Part shown: piece by piece, positions 24,001 to 36,300 of the stretch
Layout of the letters: every line of letters begins with the position of its first letter
Position numbering within the stretch: the stretch's first letter is position 1
From: Struthio camelus
Lineage: Eukaryota; Chordata; Aves; Struthioniformes; Struthionidae
Assembly: GCF_040807025.1 (NCBI RefSeq)
Contig: NC_090968.1
Coordinates: 5,259,906-5,323,905 of the forward strand
Direction: 5' to 3'
DNA: 64,000 nucleotides
Made by a program: the position numbers and the translations under genes
Notes under the pieces: model-generated
What the model was told of the DNA's origin: nothing
Databases searched by the model: none
What the model saw: the letters and a program-made list of their open reading frames with translations, nothing else

Positions 24001-26611
24001 CCCTCGCTGCGCCCGGGGCTTTCCTGGAGGCCAGAGCGGGCTGCCCCCGGGGGCGAGCGCGGCCGGCGCGCTCGCAGGTAGCAAAGTAGGTCAGGAAAAA
24101 CCCTCGGGCCGCGCTCGCCGGCCGGTGCCCGCAGCCGGCGGCAGCGCCGCCGCGTCCCGGCTCCTTTGGTCCGCGCCTCCCCGGAGGGGCAGCGAGGCTG
24201 GCGGCAGCCCCCGGCGCCCCGGGGGACGGCGAGGCGGCCGTGTCCCGCTCCCGCGGGGCGGCTCCCACCTGGGCTTTGCGCGCGCTTTGAAATCGCTCCC
24301 GCGAAAGGAGCCGGGGCCAAGCGAGGGCGAGCGGGCACCTTTCGAGGTGACGTGTGGCGGGGGGACGGACGCGTCCGGGCCGTGCACGGCGGCCTGGCGG
24401 CTCCCAGCTCTGCAAAAGGCGCTGCGGCTTGCGCGAGCTCCCTTTAGCAGCTCTGCGGCGGCTGCCTGCAAAGCAAGAGCTGCCCCGGGCTGCTGCGCGG
24501 GGGCACCTCGCCTGCCCCGAACCGGCCGGGCGCTGGCTGCGGCCGGGAGTTATTTGCACGCCGCAGCGGGGCAGCCCCGCGCTCCGGGGCCGCGCGCAGC
24601 CCGGCAGCCGGCGTTTCGGCATCGCCGCGGGAAGCGGCTCTTCTGCCGAGCCGGCCGTGGCAGGGAGGCAGAAGGGACCCTGTCGAGCCCAGCGGGGCTT
24701 TCTGGCCCCGGCGCGGCAGCGGGCAGATGAAGGAGCGAGTTGTGGTTTTGCTCAGCGCTTTTGCAAGAGCGACGGGGCCGGGGTGCTCTAGTTCACGCTG
24801 TGATTTGCAGTCAGATAAGCCTGCCGGGCTGCGCCGTGACATTAAAGAGCAGCATCGGGGAGGGGAGAGGAGAGGAGGGACGGGTTTCGGATAAACAAGA
24901 GGCTGCGGCCGGCGTCGCCCGCCACGCGGCGGGTTCCCGAGCGAGCCGGGAGCGCGCACCCGCCGCCCCGGGGCGCCGTGCCGTAGCATTGCCCGTGCCG
25001 GCGAGGCACGGCCGGAGCCCGGCCCCATCGTCCCCACGGCCTTGCGGCACTGCCGGGAAAGGGATGGCGGGCCAACATGGTGGAAGGACGTGTCCCCCGT
25101 TTGCTGTACGGCCCCGAAGTGGGTCCCGGCCCGGCGAGCGTCTCGGGGCGGCGAGCGGTGCCCGGGTCCGGGAGCCTCGCGCCTGCCCGCCTGCCGGACT
25201 CCGGCTCTCTGCGGGACGCGGGAGCGAGGTTTGCATCCCTCAGGACACCGGCTGGCGCGTCGGCTCCGTACAGCAGGCGCTTGCCCGGCAGCGCAGGGAC
25301 GGGGCGGCGGGAGCCGCAGGACACATCCCTGCACCTCTCTGCAGGCAGAGCGCGGCCCCTGCTCTCTCCGGCTGCGGAGGGGGATGCTCTGGCTGCAAGC
25401 CAGATGCGTGCTCATTGCAAACCCTCGCTCCGCGGAGGGGGATTTTGGGCACCCCGGGCTAGGCACGAGGGAATCCCACCTGCCCCCAGCCCCGGGCGAG
25501 GGTTTCCCTGCCGCCTCCCGCGCGGGAAAATCTGACGCGGGCTGCAGCCAAGAGCGAGGCCGCCCCGCGTGCCCCCGCGCTCCTGCCACCCTCGCCGGTG
25601 GCCCGGCAGATCCTGCCGTTTCCCGGCAGGGCGCTCTCGCTTCCCGCCCGGGATGGCCCCGTCGCCTGGGGCAACGAGGCTCGAAGGCTGTTTCACTTCT
25701 TATTTCTGCCGAAGGACGAGGGCTCCGCAGGGGTCTGCGCCCCTCTGCTCCCTCCGGCCCGCCGCCGGCAGGAGCGCCGCCGGGGTTTTTCCCGCGGCGG
25801 GCGCCGGGATGGCGGAGGCAGCGCGGTGCAGCCGGCGCGCGGCCGAGGGGCTCCGAGCGGGCTGCAGCAGCAGGGATGAAAATATCCCTGCTTCCGATAC
25901 ATGGCGGAGCCCCGGCTTGGCGTGCGAAGGCGAGGGGAGCCGGGGGAAATCCAGCACGGCGGAGCGGCTCGGCGGCTGGGGATTTCCAGGCGGCTCAGGG
26001 TGGGCTTGGAGGAAAGTGTGGGACGGTCCGCGCCAAAGGTCGGCAGGAAGCAAACGGAGGGCGGAGGGGGAGGCCCCGGAGCAGCGAGCCGCGTGCACGC
26101 CCGGCCGGCCGGCCGGCGGCGGGGTGCCAGGGGCGCGGGGCTCTCCGCGGCCGCCCCGCGCCGCCGGGCAGCGGGCGCCGGTGTCCCCGGGCAGGCGGAG
26201 GCGCGGCGCCCGCTGCCGCTGGCGTTGCAGGATGTGGTCTGTAATGCCGCAGGCAGAAGATAGTCAACAAATTGCAGGCGGCTTGCAGAGCCGAGCTCCC
26301 CGCCGGGCCGGGGCTGCCCCATGCGGCTAGCCACGGCGTTCGCCACCCGGCGCGGCCCGGCAGGCGTCGGGGAGCCCCGGGCTCCTGCAGACCCCTTGGG
26401 GGCTGCAGAAACCGTGCAGCTTTGCAGCCCGGAAAGGCTAGCGGGGCTCCCGGCAGGACCGCGGGGCTCCCGCCGCCGCCGCCGGCCTCACCGCTTGCCC
26501 TCTCTCCGTCTCTCCCCAGGTGCCTGGTCCATGGAGCGCTTCGTGGAGCGGTTTCGGCTCGGCTCCCCCGTGGCCTCCACCCAGTTCCTGACGAAACACG
26601 ACGGCGATTAG
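20972..26611 (+). CDS. PEBP4: PEBP4, phosphatidylethanolamine-binding protein 4 (3' end, last three coding exons)
   Basis: Coding segments are 20972-21017, 21680-21796 and 26520-26611. All have AG acceptors and GT donors, and they join in frame. The product reads GADLRAG...GHVLTEYVRP, then PAPPSRSGYHRYQFLLYEQ, then VALGAEELVSPGAWSMERF, and ends VASTQFLTKHDGD-stop. PEBP family hallmarks are clear: the GADL strand entry, the Y-x-x-P-x-PP...HRY-x-F block, and a C-terminal F-x-x-RF-x-LG-x-P-x-A-x-x-QF helix region. PEBP4 is a secreted or lysosomal member of this fold, linked in mammals to cell-survival signalling. The QFLT ending and the position upstream of EGR3 favour PEBP4 over PEBP1. Human PEBP4 has a basic tail of about 25 residues after this point, which is absent here. 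Upstream exons were not found in the window. Confidence 0.9.
21680..21796 (+). CDS. PEBP4: PEBP4 penultimate coding exon
   Basis: This 117-nt exon lies between acceptor 'tgtccccgcag' and donor 'gtaaga'. It carries the most diagnostic PEBP motif, YVRPAPPSRSGYHRYQFLLY. It completes the Glu codon from the previous exon and ends with one base of a split Gly codon. Confidence 0.93.
22470..22565 (+). mobile_element. MIR/CORE-type SINE fragment
   Basis: The sequence 'cttgctgtgcagcttcaagg', then 'taactgagccctctt' and 'ggtgcctcggtttccctg', follows the MIR 3' core order (ctagctgtgtgacc, ttgggcaagtcactt, tgcctcagtttccc). A shorter relic with 'cgtgcctcagtttccccctc' lies at 23485-23540. Both are in the last PEBP4 intron. 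Confidence 0.5.
26520..26611 (+). CDS. PEBP4: PEBP4 terminal coding exon
   Basis: Acceptor 'tctctccccag' precedes 92 coding nt that end in TAG at 26609-26611. It encodes AWSMERFVERFRLGSPVAS then TQFLTKHDGD. The intron before it (21797-26519) is 4.7 kb of GC-rich DNA with SINE fragments. The stop falls earlier than in mammalian PEBP4. Confidence 0.92.
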
Positions 26612-26939
26612 ACGGGGCGGCCAAAGCCGGCGGCTCGCCCCGGCCCCGCGTGCTCGGCCCTGCGCCGGTCCCTTTTGCAGCCGCAAGCTCTGCCGAACCG
26701 GCCCGTTTCCCCGCACCGCCGGGCCCCCGCCGAGCCCGTGCCCCCGGCACGCCCGGGGACCTGCTGGGGGGGCTCTGCTATGCCAGCCCTCATCTTTACA
26801 GCCAGAAATCTCAGCTCCCCTCTCCCGAAAGCCGGAGGCAGAAACCCTCGTCTCCTCCCGCCGTGCTGCTCCCAGGAAACCCCCGTCCCGTCCCGCCTGC
26901 GCCGTGGGTGTCTTTAGCGGCGAGGCCTGCAGCTCGCAG

Positions 26940-26945
26940 AATAAA
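26940..26945 (+). terminator. PEBP4: PEBP4 poly(A) signal AATAAA
   Basis: This is the canonical hexamer, 329 bp after the PEBP4 stop, and the first I saw downstream. It implies a short 3' UTR (26612 to about 26965). Confidence 0.7.
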
Positions 26946-27889
26946 ACATGCATGGAGCACGGTGGGCTTGAATGCTCAGGCGGGCTGGCGAGGGGGGCTG
27001 CTCCCCGGGGGTCTCCGGGCGCCGCCGGGCAGCCCCGTGGCCGGGCGGCCGGCGAGCGGGGCTCGGAGGTTTGGTGTCGGTGCGACGCTGTTTTTCTGTG
27101 CGGTCGCAAACGTCATCGCTTTGGTCCCCCAGAAGCCACAGGACGTGGTTTTCTTTCCAAGCTCTTCTTCAGCGGAGGCGGCAAACCGATGGAGGTGGAG
27201 CATCCAGAGGAAGGGGCTGCCCGGTCCCCCGGGCCCTGCTCGGGCATCGCGGCCGCGCCAGGTAAGGCGGCCGGGGCTTCCCACGCCGCCCGGCACCCCG
27301 CCGCCGTGCCCGCGCTGGGCTCAGAGCCGGCCAGGCGGGACGGGGCAGAGCCCCCTTGCAGCCGGAGGAGCATCTGCAGGGCTGAGCTACCCCCGAAGCG
27401 TTTGCAGCCGGACAGGGCAAGACCCGTGCCGGGTCCCGCACGGACGGCGCTGCACGGGGCCGGCGCGCCGGGCAGCCCCGGCGCAGCCCCGCGTGCAGCC
27501 AGGAGGCGCTCGGCGGGGATGTAAGGGGTCCCGGCCCTCGGCCCCGAGGGGTCTTCCTCGGCCCGCGGGGTGGCAGCGTGGGAACCGCCGCGGCCCGGCC
27601 GGCCCCGGCTCTGCCCTGCCTTTGCCCTCGCCTGCCGCCTCAGCCGGCTTCTCTTGGAAAGCAAAACCGACGTGAAAGCCGTAAATCAGCAGCGCTCTGC
27701 CTGCCGGCCGCTTAGCTGGGCCTCCCCTTTAATTACCTCTTTCATTAGGGTTTCAGGTAAGGCTCGGTTTTACCCGAGGCTTGCGTTGGCTCCGCGGCGA
27801 GCCCTCCGCGCAGCAGTCCGCGGCGGCGCCGCTCCATGCGACGGCAGGACTCGGCGGGAAGGAGAGAAGCAAAAAAAGGAAGCCGGGTG

Positions 27890-28080
27890 ACATACCACAG
27901 CCCAGGAAAAAAATACAAAACACACTACCCGGTTTGCAATCGGAGCTAAAATTAGCAGCAGAGGAAATGACAGTTAGACATGTCATGGAAGTCTGCTAAA
28001 GTTGGATTTCTCCTTCTCTTTTTTATATTTACCCTCTGCTGAGGGTGTAATTGGCTTGTTAGGCTAATGCAGCGGGCCCG
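27890..28080. promoter_or_regulatory. Candidate conserved noncoding element
   Basis: This AT-richer unique sequence lies between GC-rich blocks. It includes 'gctaaaattagcagcagagg', 'gacagttagacatgtcatgg' (with palindromic gacatgtc) and 'gtgtaattggcttgttaggc'. It has no coding potential. An enhancer role is inferred from composition and from its place between PEBP4 and EGR3. Confidence 0.35.
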
Positions 28081-28574
28081 GTGCAAATGAGAGGTCACGC
28101 TGTGTTGACATCCTGCAGTCAAACCGTAGTCATCCTTTCCTCCCTGCCTTCCACTCCTTGTGGCCGCTGTGTTTATTTTTGGGTAGAACGGGAGAGAAAA
28201 GGCAATCGGATGTTTATCCTTCTAGGAAATTATCACCATCCTTTCTGGTTTTCAACGCGAGGCGAGGATGAGCGGAGTGTTCCCGCCGCCGGGAGTTTCG
28301 GCCCGCCTGGGTCGGCGAGAGCCGGGCCGCGGCATCGGGGCGTTATGCGCCCCGCGGCGCCCGGGCTGGGCAGAGCGGCGGGGCCGGGGCGCGAGTGGGG
28401 CGGCCGCAGCGGGCGCCGCCGGAGCCGGGAGCCTCCCGCCGGCTCGGGATTTCGTGGCTGGGGTTGCAAAGAGGCGGCCTCGGCGTTAAGGAGCAAACTG
28501 CACCAAAACGCACCTCGTCGAACGCCGCGCGTAGCGTTAGCCAGCGCAGAACCGCAAACTCTCACTTTGATGTT

Positions 28575-28990
28575 TGCAAGGCCTTCACGGCGTGGAAAAT
28601 ATTAATTGTGGTTTTTTTTTTGTTACTTTTTGATTATTTAGAAAGAAAAAAGAGAAAAGGAAGCGATGTACAGTCACTGCGTGCTGGTCCCACCCCCTTT
28701 ATCTCTCCTTCCATTCGCTCACGATCGGTGTGAGAGAGAAAAGAGAAGCTGAGCCTCTCACTGCCTAAATGTAGAAAGTTTTGCTTCTAAATCAGTTTGT
28801 GATGGAAAGGAAATACGTCACGTCCCTGGGGAAGTGGCTGGTTTTCAACAGCCACAACCTCAGCGCCGAGTGCTGCAATGGAACAGCCCGGCACTGAAAT
28901 AGCTCCGCACCGTGTTATTGTCACCGATATAATTTTTTTTTCTCTGTCTACGTGTGTCATTTTTAGCATCCAGAGGAAGTTTTATTTGTA
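28575..28990. promoter_or_regulatory. AT-rich candidate regulatory segment
   Basis: AT-rich unique sequence without a gene. It contains a 'gaaatacgtcacgtccc' CRE/E-box-like site around 28810 and poly-T tracts. Composition and a single motif are the only evidence. Confidence 0.28.
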
Positions 28991-30059
28991 TTTGTTAGCC
29001 CGACTTTCCACTGTCGTGGCTTTCTTCTTCTGAAGGTCCAGGCAGGGGGGGGATGAAAAAATAGATGGGGGAAGCTAAGGTGAGCGGCGAGGTGTGCGGG
29101 AGCGGCCGGTCGCGGCTCCCGGCGGGGGCGCGAGCTGCCGGCGATTTCGGGGGGCTCCGGCGCCGTCCGAGGCCGCTGTCAGCGGCGCGGGGCGAGGGGT
29201 CCGCCCGGGGCCCGGGGACCACATCCCGCGGAGCAGAGCACGAGCCGGCTCCCCTCGCCTTTCCCCGGGGCGAGGAAGTGGTTTCGCTGCCTGGTTTACA
29301 AGCGGTCGCCTCTGCGCCGTGGGGCTCTGCCGGCTGCTGGTAACTCAGAGCTTCTCGGCAGTAAAAACAAAAAACAAAAGAAAAAAAGGAAAAAAAAAAA
29401 AGAGAAAAACAAGCGGGGCCTTCCCAGAAGCGCTGCGCCCCGGCCCCTCCGGCGTCTCTCCGGCCCCTCCAGCCCACGGGGCGCTCGCCCCAGAGCCTCG
29501 CGGCGAGACCGCCGTGCAGGGCGCGCACCAAAAAAGGGGGGGTACCTGGGGTTTAAATATCATATGCATATATATGTATATATATAGTAGCAGCGAGCTT
29601 GGAGAAAAAGAAGGCTCCTCATGCAACCGACGGCAGCTCCCAGCAGCACATGCGGGGGGGGATGTTTCTTTCCAAAACTGGGCTAGAGTCCAGAGGAAGC
29701 CTGGGCTAAACGCAATTCCTAAGTCAGCAGGGTAATAATTACCTATTTTTAATGATTATTGAAATAATTACTGTAATGAAAAATCTCAACAAATGGCTCC
29801 CGGGGAGGCCGCCTTCCCCCGGCGGAGAGCAGGCGCGGGCTCCTCTTTCCCGCGAGCGCCCGGCTGTGACGGCGCTGCGGCCGGGGCCCCGGGGCGGCGC
29901 GGCCGGCACGGCCCCCGTGCCCAGGGCGCCGGGCGGACGCGGGAGGTGCTGGGCGAGGGGTGCTGCGTCTCGTGGCGCCCGTGTCCGGCCTTGCAATGAC
30001 CCGGCTGCCCGGGAGCAAGCTCGCGCCGGCCGGCAGCGCGGCCCGTGTCGGAGCTACTT

Positions 30060-30240
30060 GCACAAGAAGGGATTAGCAGGATGAGCTGATGATGATCTAA
30101 GCACATAACTATATCAACCTATGAATTAATTAATGATATCTCACCTCATAATGCCTCTATCTGCGGATCTTATGCACTCCTGCTTAATTCAGTGAATTAA
30201 GCCCTGCTGCACCCGGCGGGAAATAGGTCAGGAGTGTTAA
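30060..30240. promoter_or_regulatory. Candidate conserved noncoding element
   Basis: Complex AT-rich sequence with 'gaattaattaatgatatc', 'gatgatgatctaagcac' and the inverted pair 'cttaattcagtgaattaag' (an 8-bp stem around 'cag' at 30183-30201). The sharp boundary with GC-rich flanks and the motif density suggest a regulatory element. Conservation was not tested. Confidence 0.4.
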
Positions 30241-30300
30241 TCCCCAGTCGCCGGTGGGGAAGCTGAGGCAGGACACAGCGATAAACAAAGCTGTCTATTT
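30240..30300 (-). mobile_element. MIR/CORE SINE relic (antisense)
   Basis: The sequence 'ggtggggaagctgaggcagg' is the reverse complement of the MIR tail 'cctcagtttcccca'. Similar short antisense relics occur at 33640-33665 ('gggaaactgaggcagg') and 34616-34632 ('gagaaactgaggcag'). Confidence 0.35.
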
Positions 30301-33300
30301 TGGGTGCCAACGCAAGAGGTTTTCCAGAAGCGCTGAGCACCAGCATGGGCATCGGGCAAGGCGGCCGCCGCCAGAGCAGCCGGGCTGCAGCGACGGGGAC
30401 CACGATGCTGGGTGCTCGGAGAGCCGGGGCTCTGCGCGGCGCTCGGACGCTGCCTGGGAGCGCAGGGAGCTGGACCGCAGCCATTCCCCGGGCTGGCGAA
30501 ACGAGGAGAGGACTAACGTCATGTTGGGGACGACTCTATTGCAGCACTCCTCTGCAAAGGAGCAAATTATCCCCTGAGCCTTTTCTTATTTATTTTCTTA
30601 AACACATAACACAAAAACCTAATTTTTATTGAAATAATTCACCGTAAGGAATGCTGCTGGGGAAAGCAGGGCAGTAAAGGCTCCCACATCAAACAGCAGG
30701 GGCCTTGCAAAGTGAAAGCTTTCCCTGCGCGGGAACAGAGGAGGTGTTGGGGCAGATCTGGGGGCACGTGCAAGTGGCTCAGCCCTCGGGTTGCCCTCTG
30801 CCAACATCTCTCCTCTTTGCAGTGTGGGATGCAGCAGGATCAAACTTTCCTGGTCTGCAGGGACCAAATCAGCTTTGATTTCAGATTCATTCATCCCCTG
30901 GCGCGAGCGGCCGGCCGGATGGATCCCATAACGGGAGAGCAGCCCGCTCGGGGCGAGCAGGTTCCCCGTCCCCCCCCGCCCGCCGCACAGGCGGCCAGAC
31001 CTTCGTTTTCTTGATTTTATTACAGAGAATAAGCGCAGCCCCAGCCCCGCAGGAACCCGCCGCGCCGCCGCTGCCACCACCGCCGTGCGGGTGCAGCTGC
31101 GCGCGGCGGAGCGGAGCTGCCCGGAGCCGGCTGCTCGGCTTCGCCCGTGGCCAGGAGGTGCCGGATACCGCAGATTCCTCGCCGCTGCTTCATGCCGGGT
31201 GCCCCACGAGCCGGGGCGGGCCCTGGGAAAGGCCGCGGCAGGAATTTAGGGCTCCTGAAGTAATAGGGAAAGGGCCGTGGGCGTGGGGCTGCGTCCCCAG
31301 GAGGGAGCCGGCGGGTGGCAGCTCGGCTCGGACGCCCCGGCCTCGCGCCCTGCAGCTGGCGACCGCCCGGCCCCGGGTCTCGCAGCGCCCTGGGATCCTC
31401 TGGCAGCTGCTATTAGAGGGCAAGCCACGGCGCCTGTTTCGGTCTGCTCAGAAAAGCTGCCCCAAGACTTCCTGAGACACCCAATTCAAAGGATGCTCAG
31501 CAGAGACAAGCTGCCTCGGGGTTTTGTTTCCTCTTTCAGCTGGCTGCCGGGGCGGGCGGCCTTGGGGCTGCTTTGGGCTGCGCGTGGATGCACCGCGGCG
31601 GGAGCAGGGGGCGGCTCGCAGCCCCGCTGCTCTGGCCCAAAACTCACACACCCCGGCCTGGAGCATTAACTTATTCCAGCACGGTTTGCCCCAAACGCTC
31701 CTGGAGAGAAATGACGGGTTCCTGGCGCGGTGGCCTGGGCAGCCTCGAACCCATCAGCTCTGCTCTTCAATTCGATCCGAGACCGAAGACAGCTGAGCTC
31801 TCCCACCAGCAAAGAGCCCATCCGACCCTCTGAAATGACGGCTCTGAGACCTCATCCTGCCCGGCCAACGTCACGGTGCAGCCTGCACCTCCCCGGCCGG
31901 GGGGCAGCCTGGGATCGCCTCCTTTCCACCGACCCCGGGAGCCCTGGCACATCCCGGTGCTGGCGCTGCCCTGCTCGCGCCCGCCGGTCCCTGGGGTGAG
32001 GCAGGTGCACCCAGCGCCGCGGCCGAGAAGCGCGGTGGGAGCTGCCGCCCGGCTGCGTGGCTCGCCCGGCTCCCTGCGCCAGCGCCCAGGCCTCCACCGC
32101 AAGCAAAGGGCAGCTTCAGCCCGCGCCGACCAGCCGGCCTGCCCTTACTTGTTGCTAGCAACTCGCTTTTCACACTCCCTCTGCGACGGCTTCGCATCCC
32201 TGCAGGTCCTCAGCTAACCCGATATTTCCTCATTGCTAGGAAATGGCTAATTCCCCCTGGGCTAGTTTCAATGCATGTGAAGTTACCTCGCCTTTGGCCT
32301 CCGACCAGTTTCTCCTTCGGTGGCTAGACCAAAGCCAGCGCAGCTCTCCGGCGCGGCAGTTTCCCAGGCTGTGCAGCTTTCCAGCTTTAGCCAGCCGCAG
32401 AAACGTCCGTCTCCCGGCACGGCATCCCAGGATTAACCCACCCTGCCCTGCTGCCCAGCAGCGAACGAGCCCCTCGTGCACCAGCCTCCAGACAGCGACC
32501 TCCTTCGGTGGCGGTTTCTTCTCAGCAGCCTGCCTTTGTCCTCACGCCTCTGAGCAGCTCCTTTTTAGGCTGCCAGATTTGGGCCACGCTCCTCCTGCCT
32601 GCTCAGGGACCCCTTTGCATCCAGCCGAGGCAGCTGCCGGCCCAGCAACGGCTGCGGTGCGGAGACCTCGGGCAGGTTCCTCTCCCCCCCATCCCTTGCG
32701 TTTGGCTCTGCCCAGCCTATGGCTTCCTGGATGTTAGATGCTGGATTCGACATCTGCACCCGTGCCCGGGTCCTCCTGCCCGTTTGCTCAGTTTGCACCA
32801 CGTTAGGTGCCTTCTCCGGCAGCACCGTCAGACGCGCTCAGAGCGTTTCCCCTGCGCTCGGACGCTGTGTGTGCCACCAGCTTGCTCTGCTTAGGGAACT
32901 ATAACGTCTCCAAAGTTTTGTGTCATGGCACAGTTCTCAGACCTAACGCAAGCATCGATTTCCTCTTTTGCTTCTTTGTTTCAGGTTATGAAAAACCAGT
33001 ATCTCTCTTCAGGCTCCTGTCTGGGGCAGCAGCAGTGCTCAGGCACTGCTCGGTGGCTCCAGGACCCTGGCCGTGGCTCCAGATTCGAAACTCAAGCTTT
33101 CCCCATCATGTCAGTGTGACAAGCCCTGGCTTCGCTGCCCAGCTCCGCACGTGACCCCCATCCCTACTGCACTGTCAGATGTCCTTTGGCTTGAAAATCC
33201 ATCACTCCCAGCGGTGCTGCTCCCGCGGGACTGCTTTTTGCTCTGGACCTACTTTTTTGCTTTCCTGCTAATCACACTGTCTTCTTATCTCTGGGTCACA

Positions 33301-36300
33301 CCGCGCTGACCGCTGCCGCTATTGTTCCCCCGCTGGATAATAACAGGAAAGAGCTCCGGGCTCACATGCTGCACCGCGTCCCTGCGGCGGCGAGATTCCC
33401 GCTGCCCCGCAGCCGGCGCTGCTCCTCTCGCCTCCAGCCGGCTCCCAGTGCTGCCACCTTCAGGGACTGGCCCCGGCCACCCAGCACCCATCTGCCCACG
33501 CAGGGTGTCCAGGGCTGCACGGGGTGCCCGCAGCTGGGCCGCTGGCTCGACCGCATGGGTTTGCAGCTCTTCACCGCAGGACCGAGCGTTTGCAATACCG
33601 CTGCTGCACGGGGCGAGGCTGCGCTGATTTCCCCCTTTTGCCACTGGGAAACTGAGGCAGGAAAAGCCCCCCGCACCCACCCACAGAGCACTGCCTTCTG
33701 CCGGTGCAGCCGCAGTGTCTCACCCATGCCCTCCCGGTCCCCTGGCCCCGTGTCCCCGCCAGCCGGCTGGCTCCAGCGCTCGGAGCGCGGCTGGGAGCCG
33801 AGCAAGCAGGACCGCAGAGACGAATCCACAGGGACTGACCATGGGCTGAGCTGCCTGGAAGGCAGGCAGCGGTGTCCCGGGGAGGTAAGTGCTGCCCCCA
33901 CGTCCCTTCACCCCCCCTCCCCCAAAAAGTGGAGTGAGGAGGGAGAGGTATGGCTTCTTGCCATGCACATCTTAGCGTGACCCTTTGGGGATATTTCCGG
34001 AGGAGGCGAGTGTGTAGTTTTCACAGGCGAATCAGGAGAACCGAGGTAAGCTGGGACACTGCCTCGTGGAGGACAGACCGTGCCGAGAGGTGTTGGTCCG
34101 GGAGCAGCTGCCCAGCGCGGTTTCTCCCAGCTGCAATTCTCCAGGCGAGCGTTCAGCCTGCAACGAGAATTTGAGCCCCCCCCAAAGAAAAATCTCTCCT
34201 CATCCTGAAATTACAGCAGCGATGAAATTACCCTGAATCCCAACCCTGCAGGCCTGGAGTGTCCTTTGCTTGCGGGCCCAGGGTTACGCAGAGGACTAGC
34301 TGCTGCACGGGCTCCTGCCGCCGCTCCCCGAGCAGCACCCGGGGGAGATGTCTGCTCACGACGGGCACGGTGGCAGCTGGCAACTGGCAGAGACTTGCTT
34401 GGTGCAAGCAAGGGCAAAGAGCTGGCATCGCTGCGCCGGTGAGTCGGAGGCATTGCCGCTCCCCCCCGCTGCAAACAGCCATCGCCGCAGCGGCTGCAGC
34501 AGCCAGGGTGGCTCGTCGAAGCTCAGGAAGGCACAGATGCTATCTGGCTGCCTCCCCTGGACCGCTCTTGTCCTGCCGGTGCAACCTCACTGCTTGCAAA
34601 CAAAACACTTGCAGCCCTGAGAAACTGAGGCAGCCGCATCAGACACCTCCGCTACACCCACCTCGCGGTTCGGGTGGCTTCAAGGCTCTGGGTTTATTTG
34701 TTCCTCTTCTCCACCTTCTCCAAGCTGCTTGAGAAGAGCTTGTGTTGTCGGCCATCCAAGCAGCCACCTACACATATGGCCCCAGTACAGTCATGCCTGG
34801 GGGTAGGAGTGGAGTAGGTGACCTTTTGGGGCCCCACCAGCCACATTGTTTATGACTCTGTGACCTTAGCAGTCCTAGATCTACATCTAGAGCAGCCCCG
34901 AGGAGCTGGGGAGAAAAGCCTTGTCTCCTGGCAATGCAAGAGCCTCCAGCTTTGTGTCCGAGCATCCTCTACAACCCAGGGCCGGAGGCACTGCTAGTGC
35001 AGGTCTCGAGAGCGGGAAGCCGCCAGCCATGCACTGAACGCTGTGCAGAGCCGCCCAGCTCCTGCTGCAAACCGGAGGCCAGATTCCCTGAGAAATTAAA
35101 TTGCGCAAAGGGACAATGAGGGGGACCTCTTCCTGCCTCTAGGCCTGGGAGACTCAGCTCTGTCCAAGCTCAGCTCTGTGCTCTAGATCTCCAGAGGGGT
35201 TTTGGCACGGATGTCAATGGGAATGAGTGGCTCATTTGTCTTGCCACGAGGCATGAAAGTCAGCATCATGTTATCCTCACTATAGGTACATTTGTGCTGT
35301 CATTAATCAGGTGAAAAAACCTGAATAGTTCCCCTTTTAAAAGCCCCAGCGGTCCCTGGAGACCTGTCCACAGTATGGCCTCTCCCTCTCACCGAGGTGC
35401 AGCCCCAGTGCACCTGCAGGGGTTTCAGCAGAAGCGGCAGCACATGAATCATCCGCGTCCCCTGCGCACAGCAACTTCTGCTAAATCTGCGGGGCGAGCG
35501 GCAGGTCCCGGTCACAAGACCGAGAGGAGCGGGGAGAGCTCGCGAGTCAGCTGACAGCGGGGCCGGCACGTGGGGCACGCCACGGCCGCTCCAGCTGAGC
35601 GCCGCGGCCTTTTTAGCCCAGCGTGCGCGGAGGTCGGTGCTTATCTCCAGCCTGGTTCCTCTCAGCATCGCACAGACCGGAGAGGGTGGCGCAGGGGCCT
35701 GGGAATTCACACGAGACGTTCGTCCTCCGTCCGTGTACGGATGGCTGTGCTGTATTGCTGCCTCCGTTTCCTCCTTGCCGAAGTGCCTTTCTGGCATGGG
35801 TATGGTGGGGGCTGGACCGGGCAGGGCAAGGAGGTGCTTGGGCACTATTGAATAATGCTGGGCCTTGTCCCAACTTCTGTACACACACATGGGGAAAGCG
35901 AAGGTGTAGGAAGCAGGTCCCAGGTGCAAGTTGCTCAGCTGGAGCAGGGCAGCTTGCCAGCACCCCGCTGCCCTGCTCCCCTGCACAACGTGGCCTCAGG
36001 GCATCATTTCTCCCCATATCGCTGGGGTGAAGGAGGCAGCCAGCTCCAGCGGCCAAGCTGGAGGCTCAGCCAGCTCTGTTTTCTATGCTTGAATGCGATG
36101 GGCTTTCTAAATGCAAGGGAAATAACAGTGGCGGACACTGAACAGCGTTGTCTTCGAGCAAGATTTCAGGCATACGCATGTGTGCTATGAAATTACTGAT
36201 GGCAATGAGGACTATTCACGTTACAGCGGTGCTGAGGCATCCCGACCGCGATGGGGTTTGCCTGGCCAGGCATTGCCCGAACAGCTAAGAGCCAGCCCCT

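Noticed and set aside
24354-25589. Gene-sized open frames in the last PEBP4 intron
   Set aside because: They are GC-rich overlapping frames on both strands, without splice context, domain or poly(A) evidence.
26321-26611. Separate 96-aa gene starting at an ATG at 26321
   Set aside because: Only its last 30 codons are meaningful; they form the PEBP4 terminal exon behind a clear acceptor at 26519. The upstream part is intron.
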